Translations under genes and position numbers: made by a program
Notes under the pieces: model-generated
Seen by the model: the letters and a program-made list of their open reading frames with translations, nothing else
Told to the model about the DNA's origin: nothing
Database searches by the model: none
In this document: positions 33,080-45,301 of the stretch, one piece after another
Layout of the letters: the number at the start of each line of letters is the position of its first letter
Numbering within the stretch: the first letter of the stretch is position 1
Assembly (NCBI RefSeq): GCF_003589595.1
Contig: NW_020656077.1
Location: 6,195,604 to 6,259,603 of the forward strand
DNA: 64,000 nucleotides
Source: Hyposmocoma kahamanoa
Lineage: Eukaryota > Arthropoda > Insecta > Lepidoptera > Cosmopterigidae
Direction: 5' to 3'

Positions 33080-33431
33080 GAGAAGGCTTAAGAAGGCTGA
33101 CACTTATTCCGTTTAATAGCGTCGCCGACTTTCTACGGATGACAGCCATGAAACTGTCCACTCGCGCATACGCCAACATAGCTGAGGCACTGCAGAAACG
33201 TGACAGCCCCAAAAGCGTCCTATAGACGTTGTTGTATTGCACGCGCAGAGCATCCAGTGAGAGCTGAGTGTAGCTCGTCCACAGGGCGCCAGCGTACAGT
33301 GGTGTGCAGTACGCTCTAAACAGAGTTGTCATCACTGCAGCAGTACATCTGACGAACCTGCGGGCGAGCATAATTGCACTCAACGAATGTGCTCTTATTC
33401 TATTTGTAATTTCACGTTCTCTGTTGAGCAA
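33080..33431 (-). pseudogene. LINE ORF2 remnant (minus strand)
   Basis: The minus strand encodes about 110 residues: MLARRFVRCTAAVMTTLFRA, then YCTPLYAGALWTSYTQ, VYRTLLGLSRFCSASAMLAY and AVIRRKSATLLNGI. This is the region after the catalytic core of a non-LTR reverse transcriptase; the 'F R A Y C T P L Y x G A L W' stretch is the clearest sign. It is 5'-truncated and carries no catalytic motif, so it is a dead fragment even though the frame is still open. Confidence 0.7.
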
Positions 33432-36042
33432 TTAGTTCAACGGTAATTTCAGGCGAAAGATCTACAGATCTAAGTACACTTAGTAGAGCACTTTCATATG
33501 ATATAAAACTATTATAATGACAGTGGACAAGGTATACCTTACAAGTATATTATGTTTAAAAGATTATGAAGGGAACCAGCCAGATACTAGCTAAGTGAAC
33601 CCGTGCAAAAATTGTATAAGAAATTTACAAAACAGTTTTGTTAACTAGAGATACCGGCACGTGAAAATTGTTTCAACCTAAATAAACGCTGTGAAAACTC
33701 TGATAGCGCGTTCTAACTCAGTCGAAGTGTCATCTATCGGTGTTAAAAAGAACTTTCCATAAGGGTACATATCAAATTAGGGTTTACTTCATTATATATC
33801 GATATATATAGCTAAAGGTCATTTTATAAAAATCAAGGCAATTTTTAATGTCATCATATGTCACATGTTATTTCCGATTATTTAATAGAATTTTATTCGT
33901 TTTCATAAAATTTCCCATACGAAATAGGGGCGAGAGAGGAGGGTGGGGTGAAGACACCTGTTGAGTCGCGTGACTCAACGTAACAAATTTTGTGAAATCG
34001 CAGAGGGTGAAAAGGTAGCGCTGCGAGCACGGCTTACCGGCCGCAAAAATCTATATGCTTTTTTAGAATTTTCGCTAGTTTTTCTAACAAAATAAATTAG
34101 TGTTTCTAAGTCAAGTGCGACGTTAAGAGAGAGATTTCTATGTTTATCGGAGCTCTGTTGCCTATACAGTCAAATTTGCTAAATCACAAATTCAAACATT
34201 CTTCCCAACATACATTTACAAAAGTCCTTTGCTACAGATCGCAATCTCCTACTCTACTTTAGCATTATTAGCCCTAAATACCTACATAATTAGTCATCAA
34301 TCGAAAGATCATGTCTGCAAAATTCCCAGTAAGTATATCAGCGACATTAGACCACCCGAAGCAATCACGTTTTTGAGATAATATGGTTTTTATGTGCAAA
34401 AAATTTCTATTTGCAAGGCAAATTATTTACTTTCTTTTTTCTTTTGGAACCAAAACCTTTTACCTTTTTACTTACCATTATAATAAAAAGCTTTATTTAC
34501 TCACTCAATACAATTATTGTTCTAAAAGTAGTACCTCGTAGAGGCGAAGAAATACTTGGAAAATTGTATTATTAGTAGCGATGTTTTTATGTTTCTATTA
34601 AATTGTGAGTATGTTTTTTATATAAAAAAATTAGTAAATAAAAACTAAGCAATGAATTTCCTAAATTTATATTTTTAATGTAGGTATTACAAATTTACGA
34701 CAGGTTTTACTTCATCAAGTTCATATTCAATTATATTCAAGTCTTTACCTTTAATTTAGTTTCACTACGAAAATATATACTCCCTAAGACTTTCTTTAGT
34801 ATACACTACACATTAATAGAATTACTTCAAGGGTTATGATGAACATGTGGTTGGGGCAGTAGAGATTAGGATGTCACATGCGAAGGCCATTGAAATGAAA
34901 TCGTCCTTCGGGATATTTTAAAGCATATTTAATTAGCCATACACATACAATCTTAGGTTTGAATTTTTCTTCAATATTTTAATTTTCAGACTTTTTCTCG
35001 CGAGAAATCATTATCTTTACGATGGCCATTTTGAAAGTCCGAAACAGTTATAGCAAAATGTTGGGAATTCGGTATTTTTATGTTAAGGAAAAGGCAAAGT
35101 TTTAAAACAATACAGCCAAATGCTGGTGAATATTTCTTTTACTAATATTTAGCAGGTAGTCATACGCCTAGTCTTTAGTCTATTGTATTTTATAGGCATT
35201 AACCTTCGGTGGGTCGTCATAATCGAGTGGAGTCAATTCAGGTTGCTTTTTTACAAACACCTCATTTTACACTCACAATAATACATTAAGATCCGTTCCG
35301 TTACCTTTGAATAATTTCAAATAAACTATCAATGACTTTCAAAATATTTTAAAAATTTTAATGAAAATGTCATTAAAATTTCTTATGTTAATTGACATAA
35401 TGAGAAAATGGCGCAGAGTACGGTAATTGGTCACCATTTGTACCAGAAACGATGGGGGCAATTGTAGCACTACAATGAAGCCCGTGAGACAAATAACCTT
35501 GTGTCAGACCGCCTAGTTACATAATGTAATGTAAAAAATTCCCAAAACTTCAACCAGTATTAAATATCAAATTCATTGAACATCGCGTGTTACAATGACA
35601 AACACTCAAAACTTTGGGAAACTTATATAAATGCACGCAATTTTTAAATAATTGTTTGTGATTTCTTTAAACGGCATTTGTGCGATAGCTTCGTGGGTAT
35701 TTTTTTTATTTTATTGATTATTTTGATTATTTAACTTTTTTAAATTGATAATACCGATAATTAGTCTGGTGACCTGTAATACAGGTTTTCTTATACCTAT
35801 CTCGGGCACCAATCTCTCACAAAACAGCACGACCAATCTTTGTCCTGTTTTAACCTATAAATTCCTCTACTCTTAAGCCTGTTTATGAAGAGAAAATAGC
35901 GCAACATTTCGAAGACACGAAGAGTATCATGATGTTCTTATTTGACCGCTCTTTTCCTCTAACAACTCCAGTCTTTACATATTCCTTTGCCTACTCGAGT
36001 GCCATGCCTCATTATGTATCCTATTCTCTACTATAATTTGTT
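33432..36042. other. Long spacer, no gene seen
   Basis: 2.6 kb of AT-rich DNA with very few repeats matched elsewhere. A 20-base imperfect palindrome 'gttgagtcgcgtgactcaac' (33959-33978) contains a TGACTCA bZIP-type core and is the only candidate regulatory word noted. Confidence 0.5.
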
Positions 36043-36262
36043 ATGGGAGAAATATACATACGGCCTACATTATTTTTCTCGTGAGGTTTGGTGTAATTTG
36101 TAGTTGTCTATGAGCAGTAGTAGCACTAGAGCTACTTTTTTTAAATAAGTGATGGAACGAACAAGCACTTTGACGTATAATAACATAATAATAACGCACA
36201 CACTCAATATAGTCCCGAACTACCGAAGCCCTGCACCTTGGGTGCCATGGACACGCCATGGC
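36043..36262. repeat. SINE S1 fragments in opposite orientations
   Basis: A plus-strand body piece lies at 36043-36115 ('gtgaggtttggtgtaatttg'). An inverted tail piece lies at about 36180-36262 ('aataacgcacacac', 'cttgggtgccatggacac'). A trace of family A ('agtgatggaacgaacaagca') lies between. Confidence 0.55.
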
Positions 36263-36666
36263 GGTGCAGGGTGTGTTATTATTATTATATTAATTTATTA
36301 TTACTAATGATAATAAAAAAAATCTCCTTGTTTTTACTTCGTGTAATTTATGTAATATATAATTTTGATTTTATTCCCGTCTGTTTATTAACTTTTTACT
36401 TTGATGTCGGCATAAAGATTCTAGTGCCATTTAATATAAAAAAAGTATGATAGACGACCTCGGTGGCCCAACGGTTTGTAGTCAGTGGTGTAGCGCAGAA
36501 GGGGCTATTGCACCTGGCGGTACAGCAACGGGGGTGGCGACGCGCTGACGATAATTATTATTTTTTTACTTAAAATTAGAAAATCAATTCCACCAATTGA
36601 GGAAACAATATCTTGAAAAATAAAAAGGTGGCGTTAAAAATGTTGACATTTGTCAATTAAACAAAT

Positions 36667-36915
36667 GGAGTCAAATATTAGCAGACTTTGTTTAATTAAA
36701 AGTTTACCATTAAATCAGAAAAGTTGCTATATTCTCTTCGATCAGACCTGCTTTTAAAAGAACACAGTCACGTCGTTTTGTCATGTAACCAATTGGAGTC
36801 AAATATTAGCAGACTTTTTTATCAGTCTACCACCAAATCAAAAAGGTTACTATCGTCTTCGGTCAAACCTACTTTCGAAAGAATACAAAAAAAAGTTTTT
36901 CACGTCGTTTTGAAA
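36667..36915 (+). repeat. Tandem duplication with about 128-bp period
   Basis: 'ggagtcaaatattagcagac' occurs at 36667 and again at 36795. 'cacgtcgttttg' occurs at the end of both units. 'cttcgatcagacctgctttt' in unit 1 pairs with 'cttcggtcaaacctactttc' in unit 2. It is not coding. Confidence 0.75.
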
Positions 36916-37854
36916 ACTGAACCTGGCCTTGAGTAAGCCCAAAAAAGAACTGTCCGACTGTCTTAAGATTAATTTTTTTTGTGCATTTTGTGTACCTAAA
37001 ATCTTGGAACGTCGAGGTCAAAGGTTACAGACCAAATTACTGTAATTTGTAATAAGTACTTGACATAATAGTAGGGTCGCGTGGGCAAACCTGGCCTTCT
37101 GGTAATCATTACGGATCTGCGCACGCGTGTTTGCTATATTAATGTAAAGTGCCTTCTTAAGTATTTAGATAAGCTTACGCATCTTGTTCGCGCTAGTCTG
37201 TAGTCTATACTATGATTTGTAGAGTCAAGAGGATATCGGCCTTGACAACTAAAACAGTTATTATCGTCAAGCTTGACGAGCTTGACCATACCACAGGACT
37301 CAAGTAGATTGAATGGCTATGGCAGAATGTCCTGCCTGCACATTCCTATGAATGTGACAATTTTTTATTACACAAATGTAAAATTAGTAACAATTTAAAA
37401 GAACATTTTAATAAGATATATACCGCGAGAGTCAAGTGGACCTGGTGATTATGGATGAATATACTGACACACACACTCTATAATATGTGTGTATATAATA
37501 ATAACCGTACGGTTATGTAGGTACTTCGTTAGTACATGTGCAATAGCGTCAAAAGTACTGTAAGTAAATGACTGCAAAACGAGAGCGCATAATGTGTGAT
37601 AATAACAAGTTTTATTTATTTATTTAAACTTTTTTGCCCAATACAACAAAGTACAAACGGCGCACTTAATGCCATAAGGTAGTCTCTAGTAGGTGCTCGA
37701 AATAACAATAACAAAATACCGTAAGACGTGATAGTTTATTAACAAGTATTTTTGATTAGACACATATTGTTCTACTTTTCTATGATGTTGTTTAATTAAG
37801 ATAATATACAGGTAAGGTAAAAAAGACAATATAAGCTATTTTTAAATTATATGA
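36916..37854. other. Spacer, no gene seen
   Basis: AT-rich DNA with short simple TG/TA stretches near 37470-37495. Confidence 0.55.
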
Positions 37855-37990
37855 ATAAAATTGGGTCCCCGCGGCAAGGTGGCCAAGACGCTGGCAGCCT
37901 TTGTATTGCTATGCTAATGCGTTGGGCAAGGAAGCTCTTGGGTTTCCCAGACAGTCTATTAATTTTTTCGACATGATGACGACATTTTAC
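37855..37990 (-). repeat. Family H repeat: LINE-type ORF tail, copy 3
   Basis: The minus strand reads LSGKPKSFLAQRISIAIQRL then PASWPPCRGDPILFI. It is the best-preserved copy of this peptide in the window. Confidence 0.55.
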
Positions 37991-38039
37991 ATGGTGTAAA
38001 ATAAATATAACATAACACATACAAATCATAAACATACAA

Positions 38040-38165
38040 GTATATTATCATTATTTTTGGTAGAGGACCTCGCTGGGTTCAATTCCCGGTAGGACCAATT
38101 TGGTAAATTAACTTTTCTAATTTGTTTGTGGTCTGGGTGTATTGGGTCGTGTTTATTTTTATTAC
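38040..38165 (+). repeat. tRNA-like SINE fragment (S4)
   Basis: Box B type 'gctgggttcaattcccggta' is followed by 'aattaacttttctaatttgt' and 'gtctgggtgtattgggtcgt'. The box A side is lost. Confidence 0.5.
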
Positions 38166-38615
38166 ACCACCATTGCATGCATGGTGACAGACATACGTCT
38201 ACTTACAGTTCCCAAGGTTCCGCGACCTTAAAAGCCTATTATAATAGTATTAAATAGGATACTCGACAGTCATTATATCATATTCCATAATTATTGTAGT
38301 ATAATTTTACCTTTTATGATAAACTGACGTTGGTGTATCCTGAAGCACTTACCTTAGCTCCGTGCATTTATCTATTTATAACAATGAATAATGGCATTGT
38401 AAATATTTCCATAAAGAAGATATTCCGGGTAACATTGCAGCAGGCGATAGATCGTGCCAGCGACACTACTTGTTTCTATGAAATTGAATCAACCAATGCA
38501 GCTTAATAGTCTGTCGTTCGTAGTAAGCAAATGTACCGCAGTCGGTCGCAGAGGTTTGTACCGTTACTCGATTAAAAAAACAATTTTGTATAAAAACCTT
38601 TATATCCCGATCCGG

Positions 38616-38690
38616 TGAAATTACAGGCACGTGGGTCTTGTCACAGGATGACGGGTGCAGTGGCATTGCCCCTCAGATTTGAAATTTAAA
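38616..38690 (+). repeat. Family A fragment, copy 9
   Basis: Only the middle is present: 'ggtgaaattacaggcacgtg' to 'cagtggcattgcccctcaga'. Confidence 0.7.
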
Positions 38691-38851
38691 AAAATCCAAA
38701 GACCATTAAAGGTCAACTCTCGGAATACCAAAAATCTATTTCGTACGGTTACCTATCAGTAGTTCGAAGTGACATTTTCCATAAATAACGTTTGGTCGAA
38801 ATTTCATAACCTCGAAAGTAATTTTGAGAGGAAAATGTTTTTTTCTTTTAA

Positions 38852-38882
38852 ACCTAACTTAACCTAACCTAACCAAACCTAA
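38852..38882 (-). repeat. Short CCTAA-like tract
   Basis: Imperfect tandem of CCTAA/CTTAA/CCAAA units, the complement of TTAGG. It is too short and impure to call telomeric. Confidence 0.4.
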
Positions 38883-39214
38883 TCATGTCTTTGCGATAAA
38901 CATTCAACATATCCTGAAAGAACAACTGTTTCGTTATAATTCGGTTTTCGGTGTAATAATGAAAATTGGAGCAATCGTTGTTTCGGACAAAAAAATTTTC
39001 GACTTTGATAGATTATCATTTCGTACCACATATGTTACATCAAAAGTGCTTTTATATCACATAAATTTTTTTAAAATAACAATTTATAAGTATGTGAAAC
39101 TTTATACGATATAATAGTCCCATTTAAAAGCATAAAAAAGTTATATACTATTTTCATGCGTAATAGTTTCTTGAAACCTCATCTCTCACCTTTAAGAAGC
39201 AGTGGAGCTCCTTG

Positions 39215-39465
39215 TAAAAGAGTTCGTCTAGGGAAGTACTGCCACCTTACCTATTTCTGCCGCCAAGCAGTAATGTCAGCATTACTGTGTTCCGGTTTTG
39301 AAGGGCAAGGATGCTGATGAAATTACAGGCACATGGGGCTTGTCAACTTATGTCTAAGTTCAGATCTTTGCAATTTAAGGCTGTAACTGTTATGGACAGG
39401 CGTGTAGCTTACCATCAGGCTCACGATTTGTTCGTCCCGTCTCTTGATGTTATAAAAAAAACTGA
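39215..39465 (+). repeat. Family A repeat, copy 10
   Basis: Left half complete ('gttcgtctagggaagtactg', 'tttctgccgccaagcagtaa'). Part of the centre is deleted after 'acttatgtctaagttc'. The right half ends 'cgatttgttcgtcccgtctc'. The plus-strand frame crossing it is repeat sequence. Confidence 0.85.
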
Positions 39466-40004
39466 AAAGTCGCACCAAAGATACTTTCCTGAACGAGCTC
39501 TTTCAAAAGGTAGTAGGGTAGTTATAGCCTGCATACGTACTAAGTAATCGGGCTGTCGAATATCAAATTTCTATTGCACACAAATTAAAATAGTAACGAA
39601 GACTAACTAACCATAAATTATTTCATCAACTTATATGAATCAAATTGCCCAATAGGCTTCTTTGCAAACGTTGCTATGATACGAGTATATTTCCTCGCCA
39701 TGAGTTGTATACCAATATTGATATAAACAAATAGGGCATGTCACCATTCGTGAAACTATCTCTAGAGACATTCACAACTAAGCATCCAATTAAGAGGTGG
39801 CTGTGCGATCTTCGAATCGCTCGATAGATAATATCTCTGTTCGGTCAAATGTCAAACTTTGACGTAACTTCCGATGAAGTTGTAATTGTTTTCTTTATTG
39901 CCTTTATTTAACACTATTGTATTCTGTCCCTTTTTGTGGGTCATCATCGTTAGAAACTTGAAGAAATGCCGCCGACATTAATAGAATCTTTCTCTACGAA
40001 GTTT

Positions 40005-40330
40005 TTTTACCTATTTCTGCCATAAAGCAGTAGTGGAGCATTCCTGCGTTCCGATTTTGAAGGGTGCTGATGAAATTACAGGCACACAGGACTTGTCAAC
40101 TTATTGCTGTTTAAAGCGGTCTCCCTGGCCTACATTTATTTCTCTCGTGAGTTTTGGGTTTAATTAGTGCTTGTCTATGTGTGAGGCCATGGCACCCGCG
40201 ACACACGATTTCCATAGGGCGAGGCTATCCGTGTATGCGCGTTATTAAAGCTCTGAATGGCAATGCAACTGCTATGGACAGGTATGTCGTTTAACACGAG
40301 GCGCACAATTTGTATCTCGCGTCACTTAAT
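40005..40330 (+). repeat. Family A repeat, copy 11, with SINE S1 body inserted
   Basis: Family A parts lie at 40005-40115 and about 40247-40330. Between them is the S1 body ('ggcctacatttatttctctc', 'catggcacccgcgacacacg'). Confidence 0.7.
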
Positions 40331-40708
40331 ACCATAGAAAAGAGGAATAAAAAAACTTATAATTTTTTAATATTAATACTAGTTATAATGTAATAATAAA
40401 TATACTAGTTGTTACATCATTTCTACATATTTGTATGACAAAGCTCCATGAGAGCGATCTATTTAGCAATTTCAAGCTGCTTCTATCTATGATATTATAA
40501 ATAAATATTATAAAATGATAAATGTATATTTACAAAGAGCAAGCAACTCCAGAGTTTCTTGCTCATTATTCTCAGGGGAATCTGCATTACCATTAGAGTG
40601 TTTAATCATTTTGACGAATTCAAATGTAATTCGCTTACTTACGCGTATATTTAGATTTTTTTATTAAAAATGTTTTTCGATGTATAAATAACGGATTTTT
40701 ATAATTAT

Positions 40709-40920
40709 TAGTACAAAGATCGAACACTAAGAAAAATTCCTTCGAATTGTCTGGATTCGAACCAGCGTCTTCAGCAGTGCCGACTCTCCGAACTGAACTA
40801 CGGAACGAACCAGCAAACCATACGTAATTCCTGTGCTGGTTGCATATCTTTGATTTTTCTTTATAGCGCCATCTGTGAGAAATCTATGAAAGTTTTTCTT
40901 CACTCAGCCAGGTACCTTTA
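40709..40920 (-). repeat. SINE family S2, copy b (inverted)
   Basis: 'caaagatcgaacactaagaa', box B complement 'gtctggattcgaaccagcgt', box A complement 'cgaactgaactacggaacga', then the body 'tagcgccatctgtgagaaat'. It is the most complete S2 copy together with 49.7 kb. Confidence 0.75.
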
Positions 40921-41488
40921 CAGCAACTAGCTATGACTAGAGATGTCACTTTAACAATTGTAATTTTAAGTTGATGTTTTTGTGAAATTACGCATTAAAG
41001 GATTAATCCCTAATTAAAGGATTTTTGTTTGTTCCACGCATTGATCGTTAACATCGAATAGTGTAAAAATCACGCCACAGGCCAAAGTTGACGGTTGCAA
41101 CACGTGGTCTCGTTTCGAAGCGGAATGGAGTATAAGATATGCCTTATTACATCACCCAAAGACGTGATGCGCTTTGATCGAATTAGGTCTCAAACTGCAT
41201 TTAAAACCTAGCCATATATCACGACGAGATTGTATTTGTGCGTCATGAAACGGGCACGACTCTAGGGCTTTACAATGCCTTATTTATAGGTAGTTAAGAA
41301 ACACAGAATTGCTTGAAAGATAATGTCATGTCACTTGTTGACTTTACTGACGCGATGTAAATGTTCTCAGGAGACCAATTTATGAACTACTTGTAAGGGA
41401 GTTACCAAACTTGTCGCTTTAAGCCGGTCAGAAAAAGATTTATGTCCAGGTACTTATATATTATAGTAATCGCAGTACAGAGTTCTAA
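40921..41488. other. Spacer, no gene seen
   Basis: No repeat or exon recognised. Confidence 0.55.
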
Positions 41489-41783
41489 AAAAACCGACCT
41501 CAAAGTGCGTGGAATTACATTCATTTGTCAAATTTTATTGAAATCAATTGGTTACCAGAAAGTGCGCGAAACCGGATTCGTCCCCTAGTGTGCTCACCTT
41601 AGAGGTGGAATATTTTCTCCAAATTTAAATGAGACCACTACTACTAAGGTACCATCTCTCGAACAAAACAAGAATCATCAAAATTGGTATTTTCACAAGC
41701 GTCGTTATCGTGTAACATACATACAAAATGCAGTCGTATTAAGAAATAACCTTCTTATTTTTTGGAAGTCGGGTAAAAAAACG
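41489..41783 (-). mobile_element. Family M element, copy 5 (inverted, both ends present)
   Basis: Left 'taaaaaaaccgacctcaaag', right 'ttttggaagtcgggtaaaaa'. Interior landmarks are 'aaagtgcgcgaaaccggatt', 'ttagaggtggaatattttct' and 'aagaatcatcaaaattggta'. At about 295 bp it is a good model of the first M subfamily. Confidence 0.8.
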
Positions 41784-42759
41784 TCGCGCCGGCGTTTCAA
41801 GAAAGAGCAAAACGACAACGTCTTTTTAACACTTATTGCATGGACATTGAAGCAATTTCTGACCGTCTTAACTTAAGCTGATTCTGCGTTAATAAGTCGC
41901 ACATTTGTAAAATTGATTTTATTGAATATCACTCAGTTCTCACTATAATAATTGAATATCACGACTACCGTGATATTAAATTATTTTCGTGAATTTACTG
42001 CTCCAGATTGGTATATAGAGTTCTGTCCGATAAAAGAATCTTTAAAAAAAGAATCTTTCTCAGGAATAACAAACAGTTGTACATGGTATGTTACATTAGC
42101 TGTTCATTAACACGTACAATCACCAACATTATCCACAAATTGCTATTTAAAGTAAAATGGTCGTGTGTGATGGGTAAGGCAAAGCAAAACAAATAAGTAC
42201 ACAAAATAGTTATTTGTTATGCAAGGCTGCAAAGTTGTTGTTTGACGCTAGTGCTTGTATTAGAACATGACCATAAGATTCCTGAGCATTCCTTAAAAAT
42301 AGAATCCAAGGATGCAAAACCACTGATGCCGAGCGAGACTCACAACTTTTCACCTCACTATAGCGAGGAAAATGATTGATGAAAGAAAAACAGTTGAACT
42401 ATAACAAACCAATTTTAATAAACAAAATAAGTTATCGTTGTCAATTTAATATCAACAATAACAAGATTAAAATATACCAACGGATTTATATTACATAAAT
42501 AATGTATGACAAATCCTCAAATCGCGTAGTGAAATGTGTCACATTATGTTTTTTTTTTCAGCTAAAGAAAAATTTTGGTGCACCACAGTCAATAGTCAAA
42601 TTCGAATTTAAAAAATCTTTTGCGCAGTGGTTTCTTATGAGAAAGAAAGCCTTTCCGAGCTAGTGAGGTGAAAAAGAAATTATTTGATTTAATTTGATTT
42701 TTAATCATGTACAAAACATATTTTAATTACCTCGACCAAGATCCTTTCTACAGAACGTC
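41784..42759. other. Spacer, no gene seen
   Basis: AT-rich DNA without recognised features. The short plus-strand frame near 42.0-42.2 kb has no domain-like content. Confidence 0.5.
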
Positions 42760-43125
42760 ATCGCTATTGTAGAATCGCACGTGATGCTGTTGAAATTAAA
42801 AAAACACCGAAATTTCAATCGAGAAGACGATTTTCACCTTTTATCGTCGTGGGATCCAGTCACCAGCAAATGTAAACGTCATCAAATATCGCCCGACAAG
42901 TCGCCAGATGTCGTGAGTGTTATGTGTCGGTCTAGTGCCAACCCTAGTGCACAAATAAAAAAATAAATAATGAAGACCATGTGCGGGTAGTTTGAAAAAC
43001 TCACACGGCTAGAAGATGTTGGTCATCCGCCGCTTCAGTCCCTTCGAGACCGTGGACGTTACAATACTTCCGAAACGTCGAGGTAATTAAAATATATTTT
43101 ATACATGATTAAGTCCCGAACTAAA
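42760..43125 (+). pseudogene. Retroelement ORF C-terminal remnant, possibly Penelope-like
   Basis: The plus strand reads LKLKKHRNFNREDDFHLLSS then WDPVTSKCKRH. The 'E/K-I-x-K-H-x-N-F-N-R-E-D' pattern is typical of the very C-terminus of Penelope-like retroelement proteins. The following non-coding part ('gcgggtagtttgaaaaactc', 'cttcgagaccgtggacgtta', 'aatacttccgaaacgtcgag') fits a structured 3' region. The class is inferred from the motif only. No reverse transcriptase or GIY-YIG core is present. Confidence 0.45.
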
Positions 43126-43496
43126 AAACAAATAACGTGTGAAAATCGTGAAAATTTAAATAAAAATAAAAAAGAAATCAGGTTAGGGCTTCAATAATTT
43201 CTATTTAAATTTAGAAGCAGGAGAATTAATATGTTAATAATACCAAACAAAACGTTGTACTGAGAAAAACTACGACGTAAAGGAAAGGCATCTATTAAGT
43301 CAATAGACGTAAAAGTTATTTAAGATAATTTCGATGAGAGAAATTGTGGTTTCCACATTTTATTTTTATTCCTTATTTTATTAACTTGAGAAGACGTGAA
43401 CCGGGTGTAGATCAATGCGTAAAGGATGTAAAATCGTTTGAGATGCAGGAAAGCATCTTATTTAGCAAGCATCATTTGTAGCAATAAAGCTTCATG

Positions 43497-43925
43497 TAAG
43501 AGAGTTGGTCCAAGGCAGTACATCTATCTCTGCCTATAAACAGTAATGTGTGCATTACTGCGTTCCGGTTTTAAAGGTTTAACGTTACTGGTGAAGTTTC
43601 AGGCACAGAGGATTATTGAAGAAAGAATTAGATCTACATTCCGTAAGCCTACGCAAATTGTTAGACTGGGTAAGAAACATTTTATGAGCCACCTGTGACG
43701 CGAAGAATCTCGCCCTTTCGTCTAGAATATCAAATTCAAAATTATATAACTTAAAAGAAAATTACATCTTAAAATACTTTATTCAGAGCTTTCTTACCCA
43801 GTCTAACAAATTATGTAGACATAGGATTATGTCTCTTAAAACTTGTTGTTGTGACTTACAACTCTGTATGGCACTGCAACTGTTATATACAGGCGTGTCG
43901 CTTACCAGCAGGCGCACGACTTGTT
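43497..43925 (+). repeat. Family A repeat, copy 12, split by other sequence
   Basis: The left half lies at 43497-43610 ('gagagttggtccaaggcagt', 'attactgcgttccggtttta'). The right half lies at about 43855-43925 ('ggcactgcaactgttatata', 'gcgcacgacttgttccgcca'). The 240 bases between contain a short inverted pair ('tctgcgtctaaca'-like words near 43660 and 43800), probably another nested element. Confidence 0.6.
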
Positions 43926-44089
43926 CCGCCACAACGTGAATTTTAATTCGTTTGTGGTGAGATTACCGACCGAACATCTGTCGACCTTCATGAAGATGTT
44001 TTTTGTTACCTGACACCAGATACCACCACACGTCGCCGACAAATATAATTCGTGTAGTTTAGTTATTTAGTTTATTATTATTATTTTCG

Positions 44090-44180
44090 TATTTATTTTA
44101 AACTCTCGCCTCTCCCAAGGCCTAAAAAATTAATTTTGAATTTTTAAATGGGAGAGGCGGTATTTCCCACTATTAATTAT
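44090..44180 (+). repeat. Hairpin leader shared with 31.8 kb
   Basis: 'aactctcgcctctcccaagg' and 'aaatgggagaggcggtattt' form a stem of about 14 pairs with an AT-rich loop. Confidence 0.6.
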
Positions 44181-45004
44181 TATTATTATATTGTATGTTT
44201 GTTAGTTCTTATGGTATATATTATACGAATATGAGGCATGTAGCGAAATAAAAAATAGTGGATTACATTCTGTCGCTTTCTCTAACTGGGAAGCAAAAAA
44301 CAAACTTATAAAGCAAACTCACACAAAGCTGGATTCGGCTTGTTTTATGTCATAATTATATGGAACAAGTGCACAGCCTATAAATCCAAACGCCGATGAA
44401 AAGTTGTGCAACGTATTTAGTCACATCCTCGCAATTTGCGAGTGCTGTTGGGCTTGAGCAAGTATTTATTACTTCTATTAACGCTTGGCCCGCCTGACAG
44501 AAGCTAATAGTTGCTATGATGAAGTACTATCTTTACATAAAAAGAGTTCGAGAGCTCGTTTACATACATACCTACATTATGCCTGTATATAATAGCGCAA
44601 TGTACTTATTCATAGGTGATCGTGATGACGTACTCGAGCCGGCTTAGACTCAATTTACATTGACTTTACCGGAAATTTGTAACATAATAAACTTTATGAC
44701 AAATGTGCGAACAAACTATAACTCTACTCTAGCCATTAATAATATAACGTTGTTAGGCAACCAATGATTTTTTTTTTTGAGTTGAAAATCAGTTGGTTAA
44801 CAAGAGCTAGAATTAGAAACTACGGCATTCGATTGCGATCGCCCATTACCAATTAAACCAGTCTAGGAAACAAGAAGATCATAGTATACAGAATCAGGCA
44901 CTAACTCTTTTCGCGGTTGCTAATTTTGTGCTGATATTGTTAAAAAACCAGGTCGATTTTGTCGACAATTAGTTCTAAGAATAATTACTTTTTTTTATAA
45001 TACT
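44181..45004. other. Spacer, no gene seen
   Basis: No exon, RNA or matched repeat recognised. Confidence 0.55.
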
Positions 45005-45065
45005 ACGAGACGAACAAGTCATGTGGCTGGTGGTAAGCGACACGAATGCTTAGTTGCTTAGTTCA
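45005..45065 (-). repeat. Family A fragment, copy 13
   Basis: Only the terminal end is present: 'gagacgaacaagtcatgtgg' and 'tggtggtaagcgacacgaat'. Confidence 0.65.
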
Positions 45066-45217
45066 AAATCATAGATTTCTTCAATACTGTGTTATTGTAT
45101 AAACAATAATGCAGTTTTGAAGATTTATGGGGCAGCGATGTATGCTTAAGTAAACGCGTTGCAAATCTATTGTTAATTATTTTTACCGTCAATTTATAAG
45201 AATTATTACTATTGCTG

Positions 45218-45300
45218 TCTGGGAAACTCAAGGGCCGGCTACCTTGCCCAACGCATTAGCATAGCCAGCATCTTGAGCAACTTGCCGCAGGGACCCAATT
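45218..45300 (+). repeat. Family H repeat, copy 4
   Basis: 'gggaaactcaagggccggct' and 'gcccaacgcattagcatagc' match the 19.7 kb and 37.9 kb copies. The frame is broken. Confidence 0.6.
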
Positions 45301-45301
45301 T

